Part shown: piece after piece, positions 1 to 9,513 of the stretch
Layout: each line of letters opens with the position of its first letter
How positions within the stretch are numbered: position 1 is the stretch's first letter
Assembly (NCBI GenBank): GCA_947500555.1
Contig: CANMSE010000002.1
Location: 124,001-188,000, forward strand
DNA: 64,000 nucleotides
DNA from: an uncultured Fulvivirga sp.
GTDB taxonomy: Bacteria > Bacteroidota > Bacteroidia > Cytophagales > Cyclobacteriaceae
Direction of reading: 5' to 3'
Made by a program: the position numbers and the translations under genes
Notes under the pieces: model-generated
What the model saw: the letters and a program-made list of their open reading frames with translations, nothing else
What the model was told of the DNA's origin: nothing
Databases searched by the model: none

Positions 1-656
1 TTATTATAGGAGCTAGCGGTACAGGTAAGAGTGTACTATTAAAGTGTATCGTGGGACTTATTCAGCCAGATGAAGGGTCTATTTATTACAACGACACTGA
101 GTTTACAAATGCGTCCAGGGATGATAAAACTGACATTAGGCGTCAAATAGGTATGCTTTTTCAAGGAGGGGCACTTTTCGATTCCAAGACAGTGGAACAG
201 AATGTAATGTTTCCATTGGATATCTTAACCAAGATGCCACTAGATGAAAAGCTAGATAGGGTTAACTTTTGTTTAGAACGTGTAGGTTTATCTGACCAAA
301 ATAAAAAACTGCCTTCAGAAATAAGCGGGGGAATGCAAAAGCGAGTTGGAATTGCACGAGCAATTGTCAATAACTCTAAGTTCTTATTTTGTGATGAACC
401 GAACTCAGGACTTGATCCATTGACTTCAATCACTATTGATGATCTTATCATGGAGATTACTGAGGAGTATAATATCACCACTGTGGTTGTAACTCATGAT
501 ATGAATTCTCTGTTGGGTATAGGTGAGAACATTATGTTCCTTCACAAAGGACTTAAGTTGTGGGAAGGTCATAAAGATGATATTACTCAATCCGGAGTCA
601 AAGAATTTGAAGACTTCGTATTTGCCAGCAAAGTCATGGCGAAGTTGAGGAAATAG
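1..656 (+). CDS. mlaF: MlaF-like ABC transporter ATP-binding protein (5' partial)
   Basis: The reading frame is open from the left edge, so the true start lies outside the window. Walker A (GASGTGKS) is at nt 9-32, the signature (SGGMQKR) at about 324-344, Walker B (FLFCDEP) from 381, and a switch histidine (VVVTHDM) near 486. The dipeptide around the D-loop (NSGLDP) and the GMLFQGGALFD Q-loop region are typical of the Mla/Ttg2A subfamily, which energises lipid transport between inner and outer membranes through a permease and an MCE protein. Those partners would lie upstream and cannot be seen here. An internal GTG at 51 is not the real start because it follows Walker A. Family assignment is confident; the Mla role is inferred from motifs. 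Confidence 0.85.
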   Translation, partial: IIGASGTGKSVLLKCIVGLIQPDEGSIYYNDTEFTNASRDDKTDIRRQIGMLFQGGALFDSKTVEQNVMFPLDILTKMPLDEKLDRVNFCLERVGLSDQNKKLPSEISGGMQKRVGIARAIVNNSKFLFCDEPNSGLDPLTSITIDDLIMEITEEYNITTVVVTHDMNSLLGIGENIMFLHKGLKLWEGHKDDITQSGVKEFEDFVFASKVMAKLRK

Positions 657-687
657 TAAACTGATACTGCGTTTGCAGACTTTCTGG

Positions 688-993
688 TTATCCTTTCATT
701 TTTTCAGGGTCTTGGCGGGTATCAAAAAAGTCCGTTACATAGATATATTCTCCTTCTATTCGATAAATGATTTTAAAGTATCCTTCTATTAATCTTCGAT
801 GGTATTTATTCAAATGCTCCAGATATTCTTCTAACTGACCACTTTTGGGGTGAGATAACAAACTATCTGCTCTGTCTAACAGCTTAGTTCTGAGTTCAAT
901 CACTTTTTCTAAAGGCATACCCTGTTTTTCCATCAAAAACTGTAGCGATTCATTCAGACTTTCATGAGATTGGTCGGTATAAATTACCGTCAT
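688..993 (-). CDS. RelE/ParE-superfamily toxin
   Basis: A 101-residue protein of the size and pattern of RelE/ParE toxins. The central YHRRLIEGYFKIIYRIEG segment and the C-terminal FFDTRQDPEKM stretch match the family's beta strands and conserved arginine-containing tail. Its ATG overlaps the stop of the upstream 75-residue gene by 4 nt (ATGA), the usual translational coupling of antitoxin-toxin pairs. Such toxins act as mRNA interferases or gyrase inhibitors; which of the two cannot be told from the sequence. It converges with the MlaF-like gene, 31 nt away. Confidence 0.8.
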   Translation of the reverse strand: MTVIYTDQSHESLNESLQFLMEKQGMPLEKVIELRTKLLDRADSLLSHPKSGQLEEYLEHLNKYHRRLIEGYFKIIYRIEGEYIYVTDFFDTRQDPEKMKG

Positions 994-1217
994 AATCCTA
1001 ATCTACCGTCAAGTCTTTTTTCAAACTCCTCTCTTGTATAAACATTGCCTTTCTTAATATCCTTTTCAGATTGCAAAGCTCTGGAAGTAAGTTTTTCTTT
1101 TAAAACAGGATCTAAGCTGGATTTTTGCAACAGAGTTCTAATCGCCTCTAATATATTTAGATCTTTTTCCTGATCTATCAACAACCTTAATTCTTGTTTT
1201 ATGTTTGTTGCTTTCAT
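990..1217 (-). CDS. Putative antitoxin of the RelE/ParE pair
   Basis: A 75-residue, charged, probably helical protein directly upstream of the RelE/ParE-type toxin and overlapping it by 4 nt. No classical DNA-binding motif is obvious. The C-terminal half (DIKKGNVYTREEFEKRLDGRLGL) resembles the toxin-wrapping tails of small addiction-module components. Its role is inferred mainly from position, size and overlap. No convincing promoter was identified in the 62 nt before the next gene. Confidence 0.65.
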   Translation of the reverse strand: MKATNIKQELRLLIDQEKDLNILEAIRTLLQKSSLDPVLKEKLTSRALQSEKDIKKGNVYTREEFEKRLDGRLGL

Positions 1218-1279
1218 GATTTAATAAAAATAACAATTTATTTGATTGATTCAGTTTTTCACAAATCAACTACTTTAAA

Positions 1280-4200
1280 TCAAAACAATGCACTCACCTG
1301 CACCCTGCCAATATGCACTGGATTATTGTCTTCAGACTTTCTTCCGTTATAAGTTAAGTTAAGCTGAAGGCCTTTAGTGATCTTTTGCTGCCAATTTACG
1401 GTCCATGTTATATTTGTGCCGGGCCTCAATGCCTCTAACATATCATAACCAACGGGACTACTCTCCTCTCCATTAAACCCTATGTCTACCCATCGAACAC
1501 GAGCACTAAAATTGCTTTTGATTGCTTTATTCAGCCTCACCTCGCCAATCACCTCACTCAATGTCGCTTCTTCAGCATTCTCCGAGGCAAGCGTGTTCTT
1601 CTTATCTGTTAAACCATATTGAACACTAAAACGAACATTATCTGAAGGCTGCCATGCTACCTGAGGGTTGAACCTATATATGGAGAGTAGATAGTTACGA
1701 TCTTCTAAAAAGTCCGAATTAACTTCCTTAGTACTCCTTCCTGATCTTAGTGTAAGGCTATATTGCTTCGATAGGTTAAGTCTTATATTAGACAAATATT
1801 CCTCGATTCGCCTAAACTCAAAACCGTTATTAAGTAACTGCTTATTTTCATTATTCGCATACGTGAAATCAAGACCGTAGATAGGGTTTGTTCTATTAAA
1901 GAAAAGTGTGGAGCGAAGGGCATTTCTTTCAGTCAACAAACTAGCTTCTTCAATATCTTTAGCAAATGCCAACAGTCTAACATCTAAGTCCTTGTCCGTT
2001 GTTTTCGTATCTGCCGACCAGGATGTGTTATTTGAAAACTTGCTTAAGATTTTTTTTATGCCATTAGCTGATTGCCATGACCTTGGTGCATCCACATTTA
2101 TCCTGAAAGTAAATAAGTTCTGAAAAGCTTGAACAAACTCATTACTTGGAGTGAAGATTTTCGCATAATTTCGCTCATCTGGGTTAATCGCCTCAAAGAA
2201 TTCTCCTAAATCTTGTACTCCATCTTCATTCAAATCTCTCCATGTATGAGTTCCCTGTCCGGCTGGCACATTGATAAAAACGAACTCCCGTTTTAGTTCC
2301 TGGCTATTGGCAATAGCATAGGTCATCTCTGATCGAATATGATTATCCAACCATCTTCCAGACCAATCCAATCTTCCAGCTATTGTTTCTTCAGTTTCAT
2401 CGAGCAATTGGTTATCTAATTCTCGATAGTTAAAAACAGCCTGAATGGAGTTATTCTCAAACTCTTTAGCCATCGTCAACCGAGTCGTATTGGATGTGGT
2501 AAAGTCGTTGATCTCTCCATTTTGAGGGGTCTTGTCCTCACGAATACTATGTCGTAGGTCATAAGTAAAAGAGGAAGAATCGCCACTTTGAAGATAAAAG
2601 GTATGCTCATCGAAATACATGGCTGAGAAGCGAATACTATCCGTTTGTGCGGTGGTAATGGTATTGTGATCGACATGGTAAATGTAACCTGGCACTACGC
2701 TTCCAGCTCTATAGGATACATCAGCTTTATAACGTTGCCATTCTGCTCGTTGTATTTGCTGATCATTGTTCATCTGGAAGTAAGAGGATTTCAGTTGTAT
2801 ATTATTCCATCGCACATTACCTCTGAAGTTATGTTGAAAACCATTGACTTGAGGTCCCCGGTCTCTATGTGTCACATCATATTTAAAAAGATTATTGGCA
2901 TCTTTTCTTAGCTCAATTCCTGCATTGGTTATATTATCTTCAAACCTTCTGTCATCCGTTGAAGGATCATAATTCCAATCCCGGTCAAACTCAATGTAGC
3001 GGAAGCGATCTATCGGTGTGAAATTCTCCTGATCAAATTCAAAATCTACATAGCTATTTAAAGAATACTGCGGTAAAAACGATAAGGTTCTATTCTCACT
3101 TATAATTCCACTTTTAATGGCAAAAGCAGCATTATCTTCATCGTCAATATCTGAGTAGAGGTTTAAATCCTGCTCTGAAAGCGCCAGTTCTGAATACACA
3201 CGCTCATATTTATTAAGCTGATATTCTGCGGCAAAAGTGATCATCTGTTTTTTATTTGGAGCTGGCAGCAAAGATGTAGGTGCATAACGACCCTGACTCA
3301 CACCATTGATTGGTGCTACCCATTCAAATACTCTACCGTTGGCAGTAGAATTCGCCTGAACATAATCACCGTTTCCAATGCCCACATCAGTAAAGGAAAC
3401 CCTATAAAAAGCACTGTCAGGATTGGTTGAATATTCAAATAGTTCAATATCACCAATAGTCGGGTCACTAAAAATGACCTTTTTATACAATACAGTTTCA
3501 TTGGTAAAACCAACACTATCTGCCGTTGATATCTGCGCCAGATCAAGGTCATCACCAATAGAACTTAAGAAGAGCTTATCATCATCTGTCAGATCGAAAA
3601 GTAATGGCCTGTTTTCATTATCTTTTTCACTGTAAGCATCAACCGAAAACTTAAGTTGTCCTATCGTTTGAGAGTGGCCGCCTGTTGTAATTGCTCGACT
3701 ATAATTCTGGTCAGAATATTCATAATCCACTCTTATTCGTGAAAATTGGGTGATCAGAACACTATTGGTAAAAGTTAGCTCAGCACTGTTATAATCAATG
3801 ATATAATCATTATCAAAACCTCTTTGCAAAAGTTTGCCGTCAAGAAATACACGTTCCGAATTGGCCAGTATAAGCAAGAATCGTTCAGCATTAGGCCCTG
3901 GAATTCTGTATGGCCCTGACAAACCCTCTACCGCCTGAATCTGAATTGAAGCAAAACGACCTTTGGCTACTGAAAACCCAGCATAACTATCTGCTGTTGA
4001 GTTACCAACGTCATAATTAAGCCTGGCCAGTCCGCCCTGAACATTTTTATAATACCTTAAAAAGTTCGATGGATTGTTTTTAAACACAACATCACCACCA
4101 GTTAGGGAAAACCGATCATTATACAATTCAATAGAAACGTTATCAAAGTCCTGAAGCTGCTGGGTGTTTCCCTCCGGTTGATAAGGTACATTTTGATCTG

Positions 4201-4708
4201 TGATTGAAGCCCTGATAAACAAGTTTTCCGCCAGCTGACCATCCAGATTCAAGTTAAGTGCGGAGTTTACAAAGACATCCTGATTATTGCCGAAAGAAAT
4301 CCCACGACTAAGACTTCCACTTTTATAGAGACCCTCAGTATGGAACAGTTCATCTTGCTTCAAAAAGGAGGATTCTTTTACCGGGTCTTTGAAATAGGCA
4401 TTCGAATCGTAAACTGACAAATCACGATTAAAATAACTTTGATGAAATGCAAGCGGATAAACTTTATAGCAAACCAATGCAGAGTCAATCTGATCTATTG
4501 AAATCAGGGTAACTTCTCCCAATGAAATATTATGGCTTATATCAATGCTTTTATCAGCAACAATGCTACCTGCTACCACTGAAAGTGAGTCTAATGAAAT
4601 CGGCCTATTGAAGTCAGTGATCCATTTACATCGCTCATTTGACATTTGAGCGTGCGATTGAATGCTTACAAGAACTAATAACCCTATAAAGACTAACCTA
4701 TTACTCAT
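1280..4708 (-). CDS. Putative large outer-membrane beta-barrel protein
   Basis: A protein of 1142 residues with a clear N-terminal signal peptide (about residues 1-20, ending SHAQ). The rest lacks hydrophobic helices. It is rich in alternating aromatic/polar strands with NVRFSVQYGL- and LNLTYNGR-type segments towards the C-terminus, and it ends in a short strand with a terminal phenylalanine (VQVSALF), as outer-membrane barrels do. The segment GSLSRGISFGNNQDVFVNS and the following repeats recall the SprA-like surface proteins of Bacteroidota, but the length is far below SprA and I do not assign a function. Its ATG overlaps the stop of the sensor kinase gene by 8 nt, so the two are almost certainly co-expressed. 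Confidence 0.7.
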   Translation of the reverse strand: MSNRLVFIGLLVLVSIQSHAQMSNERCKWITDFNRPISLDSLSVVAGSIVADKSIDISHNISLGEVTLISIDQIDSALVCYKVYPLAFHQSYFNRDLSVYDSNAYFKDPVKESSFLKQDELFHTEGLYKSGSLSRGISFGNNQDVFVNSALNLNLDGQLAENLFIRASITDQNVPYQPEGNTQQLQDFDNVSIELYNDRFSLTGGDVVFKNNPSNFLRYYKNVQGGLARLNYDVGNSTADSYAGFSVAKGRFASIQIQAVEGLSGPYRIPGPNAERFLLILANSERVFLDGKLLQRGFDNDYIIDYNSAELTFTNSVLITQFSRIRVDYEYSDQNYSRAITTGGHSQTIGQLKFSVDAYSEKDNENRPLLFDLTDDDKLFLSSIGDDLDLAQISTADSVGFTNETVLYKKVIFSDPTIGDIELFEYSTNPDSAFYRVSFTDVGIGNGDYVQANSTANGRVFEWVAPINGVSQGRYAPTSLLPAPNKKQMITFAAEYQLNKYERVYSELALSEQDLNLYSDIDDEDNAAFAIKSGIISENRTLSFLPQYSLNSYVDFEFDQENFTPIDRFRYIEFDRDWNYDPSTDDRRFEDNITNAGIELRKDANNLFKYDVTHRDRGPQVNGFQHNFRGNVRWNNIQLKSSYFQMNNDQQIQRAEWQRYKADVSYRAGSVVPGYIYHVDHNTITTAQTDSIRFSAMYFDEHTFYLQSGDSSSFTYDLRHSIREDKTPQNGEINDFTTSNTTRLTMAKEFENNSIQAVFNYRELDNQLLDETEETIAGRLDWSGRWLDNHIRSEMTYAIANSQELKREFVFINVPAGQGTHTWRDLNEDGVQDLGEFFEAINPDERNYAKIFTPSNEFVQAFQNLFTFRINVDAPRSWQSANGIKKILSKFSNNTSWSADTKTTDKDLDVRLLAFAKDIEEASLLTERNALRSTLFFNRTNPIYGLDFTYANNENKQLLNNGFEFRRIEEYLSNIRLNLSKQYSLTLRSGRSTKEVNSDFLEDRNYLLSIYRFNPQVAWQPSDNVRFSVQYGLTDKKNTLASENAEEATLSEVIGEVRLNKAIKSNFSARVRWVDIGFNGEESSPVGYDMLEALRPGTNITWTVNWQQKITKGLQLNLTYNGRKSEDNNPVHIGRVQVSALF

Positions 4709-7700
4709 TGCTCACACGTGGCAGCTCAATAAAAAATGAAGCTCCTTCTCCCATTTCACTCTCAAACCAAATTTTACCTCCTGCATGTTCTATTCCGTGT
4801 TTAGCTATTGCAAGTCCTATCCCGGAACCTGTAGTCTTGGTGGTGAAATTTGGTATAAATACTTTTTGCCGTATTTCTTCATGAATTCCGGCCCCATTAT
4901 CTACAAAACTCAATACAATCTTTTCTTTCATAGCCTCCAGCACTATATCTAGTAAAGTAGTTTCTTTATCATTTGCCTGAACGGCATTTAAGATCAAATT
5001 AGACACAATTCTACCCATCAGCTGTTCATCACCAATGGTATATACTTCTTCATTGGGTAATTGTAAGTTGATTTTCAAATTTTGTGTGGCTGAATGAAGG
5101 CTTACAGTACTTTTAATAACACTTGAAAGCTCATATCTGGCACTTTCTGGAATTGGCATCTTAGCAAATGAACTAAATGAAGAAGCTATATCATCTAGTG
5201 TTTCGATTTGCTTTAGTAAGCTATCAATTGGTTTGGATTTATCCTCTTCTTTATCGTCTCCAATCAGTTTTCTACTGAGATGCTGCAAAGTGAGTTTCAT
5301 TGGAGTCAGGGGATTCTTTATTTCATGAGCTACCTGTTGCGCAATCTCTCTCCAGGCGCTTTGTTTCTCACTCTTAGCTAATGCCCGTTTACTATCTTCT
5401 AAGTTCAGGAGCATCTTATTATACTCACCCACCATAAGTCCAATTTCATCATCGGCATTCCAGTTAAGAGGTTCATTGAACTCAGTCAAAGAAGTCTTTT
5501 TAAGTTTTTGAGTTATAAATGCCAGAGGAAAAGTAAGCCATCGAGTAGCGAAGTTTGATATGATTAGAAATACTATAAAAACAAATGTAAAGACATTGAT
5601 AATATTCGTGATGACTACAATCTGACTTTGCTGCAATGCATACTCAGAGTCAAAGAAGGGTATACTAACTAAGCCTATCATTGCTCCTGTATCAAAAGAC
5701 TTAACTCCGAAATAGGTGGCATTATATTCTAGATTCCCTACTTTCTCCTTGGCAGTAAATGCCTTTTCTCCTTGCTGAACAATATGCTCATAAGCCTCAT
5801 AATTAACATAATCCGATAATAAATCATTATCATAAATTGCCGGTTGATTGGTAGCAATCAATTGACCAGATACGTCAAAAACATTTATATCAGTGTTCGA
5901 AAACCTGGCGATATTTGAAATGGCCTGCTGAAGTTCATCTTCATTCGTTTTCTGATTAATAAAATCGCTTAAAACTGCACTCAGGTTGTTTCCAACATTC
6001 TCCGCCTTTTTATAATATTCATCAATGACCTCTTTCTCAAAAGAAGCATTGATCAAGCTAAGAGTTGTAGCGCTTACGGCTATAAGTGGTAGGAAAAAAG
6101 CGATGTTCAAATACAGTTGTATTCTAGCCGAATAACTTAATTCTGATTTTCGCCACCATATGCTTACTGAATAACTAGCAATAATCAGAAGGAGGATAAA
6201 AACCTTAATTAGAAACAGAAATGAGAAATTACTTATGAGATCAGTAAGTGGGTGATCTGTAGAACTTATTACCAATCTATGGCCTGCCTGGTCATTAACG
6301 GCTACATGCCGAAACCGATTAAAAGTAAATTCATCTTGTGTATTGAAGTTACTTTGCTTTACAAACATGTCATTGTAATTAAAATCTCCTGAACTATATG
6401 CAACGTCCATATTATTGAACACTGCATAGCTATAATTGGCATCTTGAAATGGTGATAAAAAACGATTATCAACCAACATTTCAGGGTATACATTTTCAGG
6501 CACAATTCGTTTGAGACGCATGTCAATTAAGATGTAACCTACTTTTATACCTCTTCTCTTAATTTCAATGTAGTCAAGATATCGTTTGGTTGCTCCTTCT
6601 TCAGGAAGATTAATAAAGTAAATTCCTTCATACCCTGTCCTATATTGGTCTGAGTCAAGCCTGAGCATCTTTGATCCACTATTTGAGCCTTCTTCAAATG
6701 CTTCACCAATAGAATTATAGATGTATATTTTAATGTCGTACTTGTCAAAGTAGTTGTTTAAATAGACTTCGCGAATTTTAGATTCCACAATATCCTTGGA
6801 TAAAAAAGGCGAGGCCAAACGCGACTGAATGAAAATATCGTTCTTGATTTTCTCGTTGATCACTGAAAGTAAAAACTCAGCCATGTGATCTTTATCAATA
6901 AGAAATTGATTGGCAAATTTCTTTTTTCTATCTACCTCGCTTTCATTCTCAAAATGAAAAATTGACCAGGCTCCAAGAGCTGATGAAGCTATAAGTAATA
7001 CAAATAGGTATAAAAATGTAGAGAAACTAATTCTGCTTACTGCTCGTGCTAGATTGGTTTTAAGTAGCACAAAAAATAAAATAATACTTATAATGGCTGA
7101 CGCAATAAAGTCCTGGCCCAGAAAAATATTGATAAGAGAAAAAAGTGCAACGGCTATAAGAAAGATACTGACTATGGCTCCATTATTTTTCACAGTACGT
7201 CTAAGGCTACGGAATGACAGATGAGCTAAAAGGATTATACTCAGTGTAAAAAGAAGGTAACAGAAGAAGGCTACAAGGCGATTATTTTCAAATGATATAC
7301 TCTGGTTGATATCGAATGATATCTGAGAGTTGTGATAAATAGTTTGAAAAACAAGGTACAACCAGTGGAATGAAAAAATAAAGAGCCCTGCCAACAAAAA
7401 ACCAATCAAAGATTTTCTAATAGTCGACAAACGTAAAATTTTCCTAAACCAGATTGATCTTTGAAATCTGTAAAACAAAAATCCTACAAAGACCAGTAGA
7501 ATAATCAAGTTGATGAACAGATCGGTAAAAGAGGCATTAATAGCGGATGAGGCAAATACTCTAGAGTCGAATAAATCATGATCAATTAAAGCATTAGGCC
7601 ACGAAAGCTCGAGCATCAAATATCGAATGATTGTCAAGCTTCCAAATAAAACTCCCAAGGCTAATGGAAAATTGGTTGCAGCAAGGGTCAATGACATTCT

Positions 7701-8345
7701 ATACACAGCCAGCATCAATGTAAAAAAACCTAAGAAGAATAGGGAAACGGATATAATATCAAGCTTAAAATGTGTCGGGTAGTAATCAGATAAATATTCA
7801 ATACTAAATAGGCAGTTACCCTCGAAACAAATCTTATTTTCCGAATTACTATTCTGTATTCTTAAATTCTGACTGGTAAAAAAGTCAGTAGAGAATCCTG
7901 ACTTAAAGTATTCATTCTCAATTTTATAATCATGATGAATGATTATGGTCGCTACGATTTCCCTATCATCCTCAGTCCTTTTTATCGCCATATAATCATT
8001 TCTGGCTGTTCTAATAAATTTAATATCATAATCACCAGCAATATCTCGGTATGTCGGAACAAATTCTGTTTGGGTCCAAAAGGTTAAATCACCATCATCA
8101 AAGACGTAAATGTTATGATTATCCGATATATCAGATGATTTATTCCGTTCTTCTTTTGCATACGTGTCAATGGCCTTTTTGGCAGAAACAACGGCATCAG
8201 CGATTTTTAAATTTATTCTATCCGTCTCCTCTTTTTCATTGATATTGAGATTTGACGAATAATAGGCAACCAACCCGGTGAGAAGAAAACTTAAAATACT
8301 GAAGTAGAGTAGCGCCCTATTTATTCTATCTAAAGACATAGCCAT
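4701..8345 (-). CDS. Very large NtrY-like membrane sensor histidine kinase
   Basis: A protein of 1214 residues. The N-terminal part contains many hydrophobic segments and at least two extracytoplasmic regions. A HAMP-like stretch (RWLTFPLAFITQKL onward) leads to the phospho-acceptor box AHEIKNPLTPMKL, with the histidine at about residue 1007, then an N-box (NLILNAVQAND), G1 (DNGAGI) and G2 (GSGIGLAIAKHG). The NPLTPMKL form of the H-box is typical of NtrY/PilS-related kinases. No receiver domain or response regulator gene is adjacent, so the partner is unknown. An ATG two codons downstream of the chosen start is an alternative. It lies 38 nt after the respiratory block and overlaps the barrel-protein gene by 8 nt, suggesting a link to envelope or respiratory state (inference). 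Confidence 0.9.
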   Translation of the reverse strand: MAMSLDRINRALLYFSILSFLLTGLVAYYSSNLNINEKEETDRINLKIADAVVSAKKAIDTYAKEERNKSSDISDNHNIYVFDDGDLTFWTQTEFVPTYRDIAGDYDIKFIRTARNDYMAIKRTEDDREIVATIIIHHDYKIENEYFKSGFSTDFFTSQNLRIQNSNSENKICFEGNCLFSIEYLSDYYPTHFKLDIISVSLFFLGFFTLMLAVYRMSLTLAATNFPLALGVLFGSLTIIRYLMLELSWPNALIDHDLFDSRVFASSAINASFTDLFINLIILLVFVGFLFYRFQRSIWFRKILRLSTIRKSLIGFLLAGLFIFSFHWLYLVFQTIYHNSQISFDINQSISFENNRLVAFFCYLLFTLSIILLAHLSFRSLRRTVKNNGAIVSIFLIAVALFSLINIFLGQDFIASAIISIILFFVLLKTNLARAVSRISFSTFLYLFVLLIASSALGAWSIFHFENESEVDRKKKFANQFLIDKDHMAEFLLSVINEKIKNDIFIQSRLASPFLSKDIVESKIREVYLNNYFDKYDIKIYIYNSIGEAFEEGSNSGSKMLRLDSDQYRTGYEGIYFINLPEEGATKRYLDYIEIKRRGIKVGYILIDMRLKRIVPENVYPEMLVDNRFLSPFQDANYSYAVFNNMDVAYSSGDFNYNDMFVKQSNFNTQDEFTFNRFRHVAVNDQAGHRLVISSTDHPLTDLISNFSFLFLIKVFILLLIIASYSVSIWWRKSELSYSARIQLYLNIAFFLPLIAVSATTLSLINASFEKEVIDEYYKKAENVGNNLSAVLSDFINQKTNEDELQQAISNIARFSNTDINVFDVSGQLIATNQPAIYDNDLLSDYVNYEAYEHIVQQGEKAFTAKEKVGNLEYNATYFGVKSFDTGAMIGLVSIPFFDSEYALQQSQIVVITNIINVFTFVFIVFLIISNFATRWLTFPLAFITQKLKKTSLTEFNEPLNWNADDEIGLMVGEYNKMLLNLEDSKRALAKSEKQSAWREIAQQVAHEIKNPLTPMKLTLQHLSRKLIGDDKEEDKSKPIDSLLKQIETLDDIASSFSSFAKMPIPESARYELSSVIKSTVSLHSATQNLKINLQLPNEEVYTIGDEQLMGRIVSNLILNAVQANDKETTLLDIVLEAMKEKIVLSFVDNGAGIHEEIRQKVFIPNFTTKTTGSGIGLAIAKHGIEHAGGKIWFESEMGEGASFFIELPRVSNE

Positions 8346-8346
8346 T

Positions 8347-8377
8347 AAATATAAACAGAAAAGAGGTGTTTATATTC
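8347..8377 (-). other. AT-rich inverted repeat between DUF983 and the sensor kinase
   Basis: Arms AATATAAACA (8348-8357) and its perfect complement TGTTTATATT (8367-8376) surround a 9-nt loop. There is no clear U-tract on either strand and the stem is AT-only apart from one or two pairs, so it is a poor terminator. It could be a processing hairpin or an operator for the kinase gene starting at 8345. Confidence 0.3.
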
Positions 8378-8383
8378 TATTAC

Positions 8384-8773
8384 CTACTTGTCGTTTGCTT
8401 TATCTGGTTGATAGGAAACAGCACCAAACCAATAAAGAAAGAGAATTCTAGAGTAACGAAAGAGAAATGGTAGTAGTAACAAAACCAAACTTACAATTGA
8501 AATTAAAAAAGCCTGAAGTGTATAAGTATCAAAAACTGTCAGTGCGATACCAACAGCTACAATTAATGCTACAGAAAAAGCGTAATTAACATACATCGCT
8601 CCCGTAAAAAAACCAGGTTCTCTCTCAAATTTCAACCCGCAAACTGGGCAATTGTCGTTCATTTTATGAAACTCCGATAGTTTCAACGCTGAAGAAATGA
8701 ACATATCTCCTTGCCTGCACTGTGGGCACTTGCCATGAATAGCCGCCTTAAACCCGTCCATATTTCTTAGCAT
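8384..8773 (-). CDS. DUF983 family zinc-ribbon membrane protein
   Basis: A 129-residue protein with two CxxC pairs near the N-terminus (CPQC and CPVC), forming a probable zinc ribbon, followed by two hydrophobic segments at about residues 55-115. This is the layout of DUF983 proteins, commonly found beside cytochrome oxidase and cytochrome maturation genes. The exact role is unknown. It is the last gene of the oxidase assembly block. Its ATG lies inside the end of the preceding gene; a second ATG four codons downstream would reduce that overlap. Confidence 0.85.
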   Translation of the reverse strand: MLRNMDGFKAAIHGKCPQCRQGDMFISSALKLSEFHKMNDNCPVCGLKFEREPGFFTGAMYVNYAFSVALIVAVGIALTVFDTYTLQAFLISIVSLVLLLLPFLFRYSRILFLYWFGAVSYQPDKANDK

Positions 8774-8996
8774 TAGCCTTGCTGTTCCGGTACCAAAAGA
8801 ATCCTACTATGCTTATTGCCAGATAAGGCATGACAAAAAGATAGAGAATTCCGAAATTCAAACCAGCTCCAATTCCAATATCACCATTGCTAAGATTGTT
8901 CTCAATGGTAGCGCGGCACATAGCACATTGTGCTAGTGAGTCCAGAACTGGTAGTACTAGTAGAGCAATTAATATGTATATAGCCTTCTTCATCAT
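8748..8996 (-). CDS. Small conserved membrane protein of the oxidase cluster
   Basis: An 82-residue protein with a signal-like first hydrophobic segment, a short CAMC motif at about residues 24-27, and a second membrane segment (about 50-70) ending in a basic tail. The CxxC placed just outside the first helix suggests metal binding or redox sensitivity, in line with its place between DUF420 and DUF983 genes. I do not recognise a characterised family. Either of two adjacent ATG codons could be the start. Confidence 0.7.
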   Translation of the reverse strand: MMKKAIYILIALLVLPVLDSLAQCAMCRATIENNLSNGDIGIGAGLNFGILYLFVMPYLAISIVGFFWYRNSKANAKKYGRV

Positions 8997-8997
8997 A

Positions 8998-9513
8998 TTA
9001 TTGGTAGTAAGGACTAATCATTATGTAGACAATAACACCCGTGACGGCCACATACAACCATATTGGAAAGGTGATTTTTGCCAGTTTTCTATGCTTTTCA
9101 AAGTTAGCATTTAAAGCTCTAACGAACGTGAATAAGACCAAGGGAATTACAGCTACGGAAAGTATAATGTGAGTTATAAGAATAAAGTAATAGATGTACT
9201 TATAATCTCCTCCATAAGATGTGGACGTGCTTGTCATATGATAAACAACATACATAACTAAAAACAATGCGGATAATATTAAGCATGTCTTCATTAAGCG
9301 TTCGTGTAGTTCACGATTCTTATTTTTAATCGCTACTACAGCTGCAATTAGTATGAGAGAGGTAAGCGCATTAATGGAAGCGTAAATGGGAGGAAGAAAA
9401 GAAAAATCGTAACCATCAATTTTAATCCCAAAGAGTACTGCTACCGCCAGTGGGATAGTAATTGAAATACCAATAATCAGCTTATTATTAGTTTCATTCA
9501 ACTCTTTCTGCAT
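8998..9513 (-). CDS. DUF420 family membrane protein, oxidase-associated
   Basis: A 171-residue protein with about five membrane helices. Conserved histidines (RELHERLMKT, VYHMTS, LITHIILS) sit near helix ends, as in DUF420 proteins found next to cytochrome c oxidase genes; relatives are implicated in oxidase assembly. It overlaps the end of the SCO-like gene by 20 nt, so the two are translationally linked. It probably helps heme or copper insertion; this is inferred from family and position. Confidence 0.85.
   Translation of the reverse strand: MQKELNETNNKLIIGISITIPLAVAVLFGIKIDGYDFSFLPPIYASINALTSLILIAAVVAIKNKNRELHERLMKTCLILSALFLVMYVVYHMTSTSTSYGGDYKYIYYFILITHIILSVAVIPLVLFTFVRALNANFEKHRKLAKITFPIWLYVAVTGVIVYIMISPYYQ

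Noticed and set aside
1..50. Internal GTG at 51 as the start of the ABC ATPase
   Set aside because: The open frame continues upstream and includes Walker A; the true start is outside the window.
1908..2123. Frames antisense or out of frame inside the long genes
   Set aside because: They are shadows of the genes on the other strand, with no signal, domain or start-site support.
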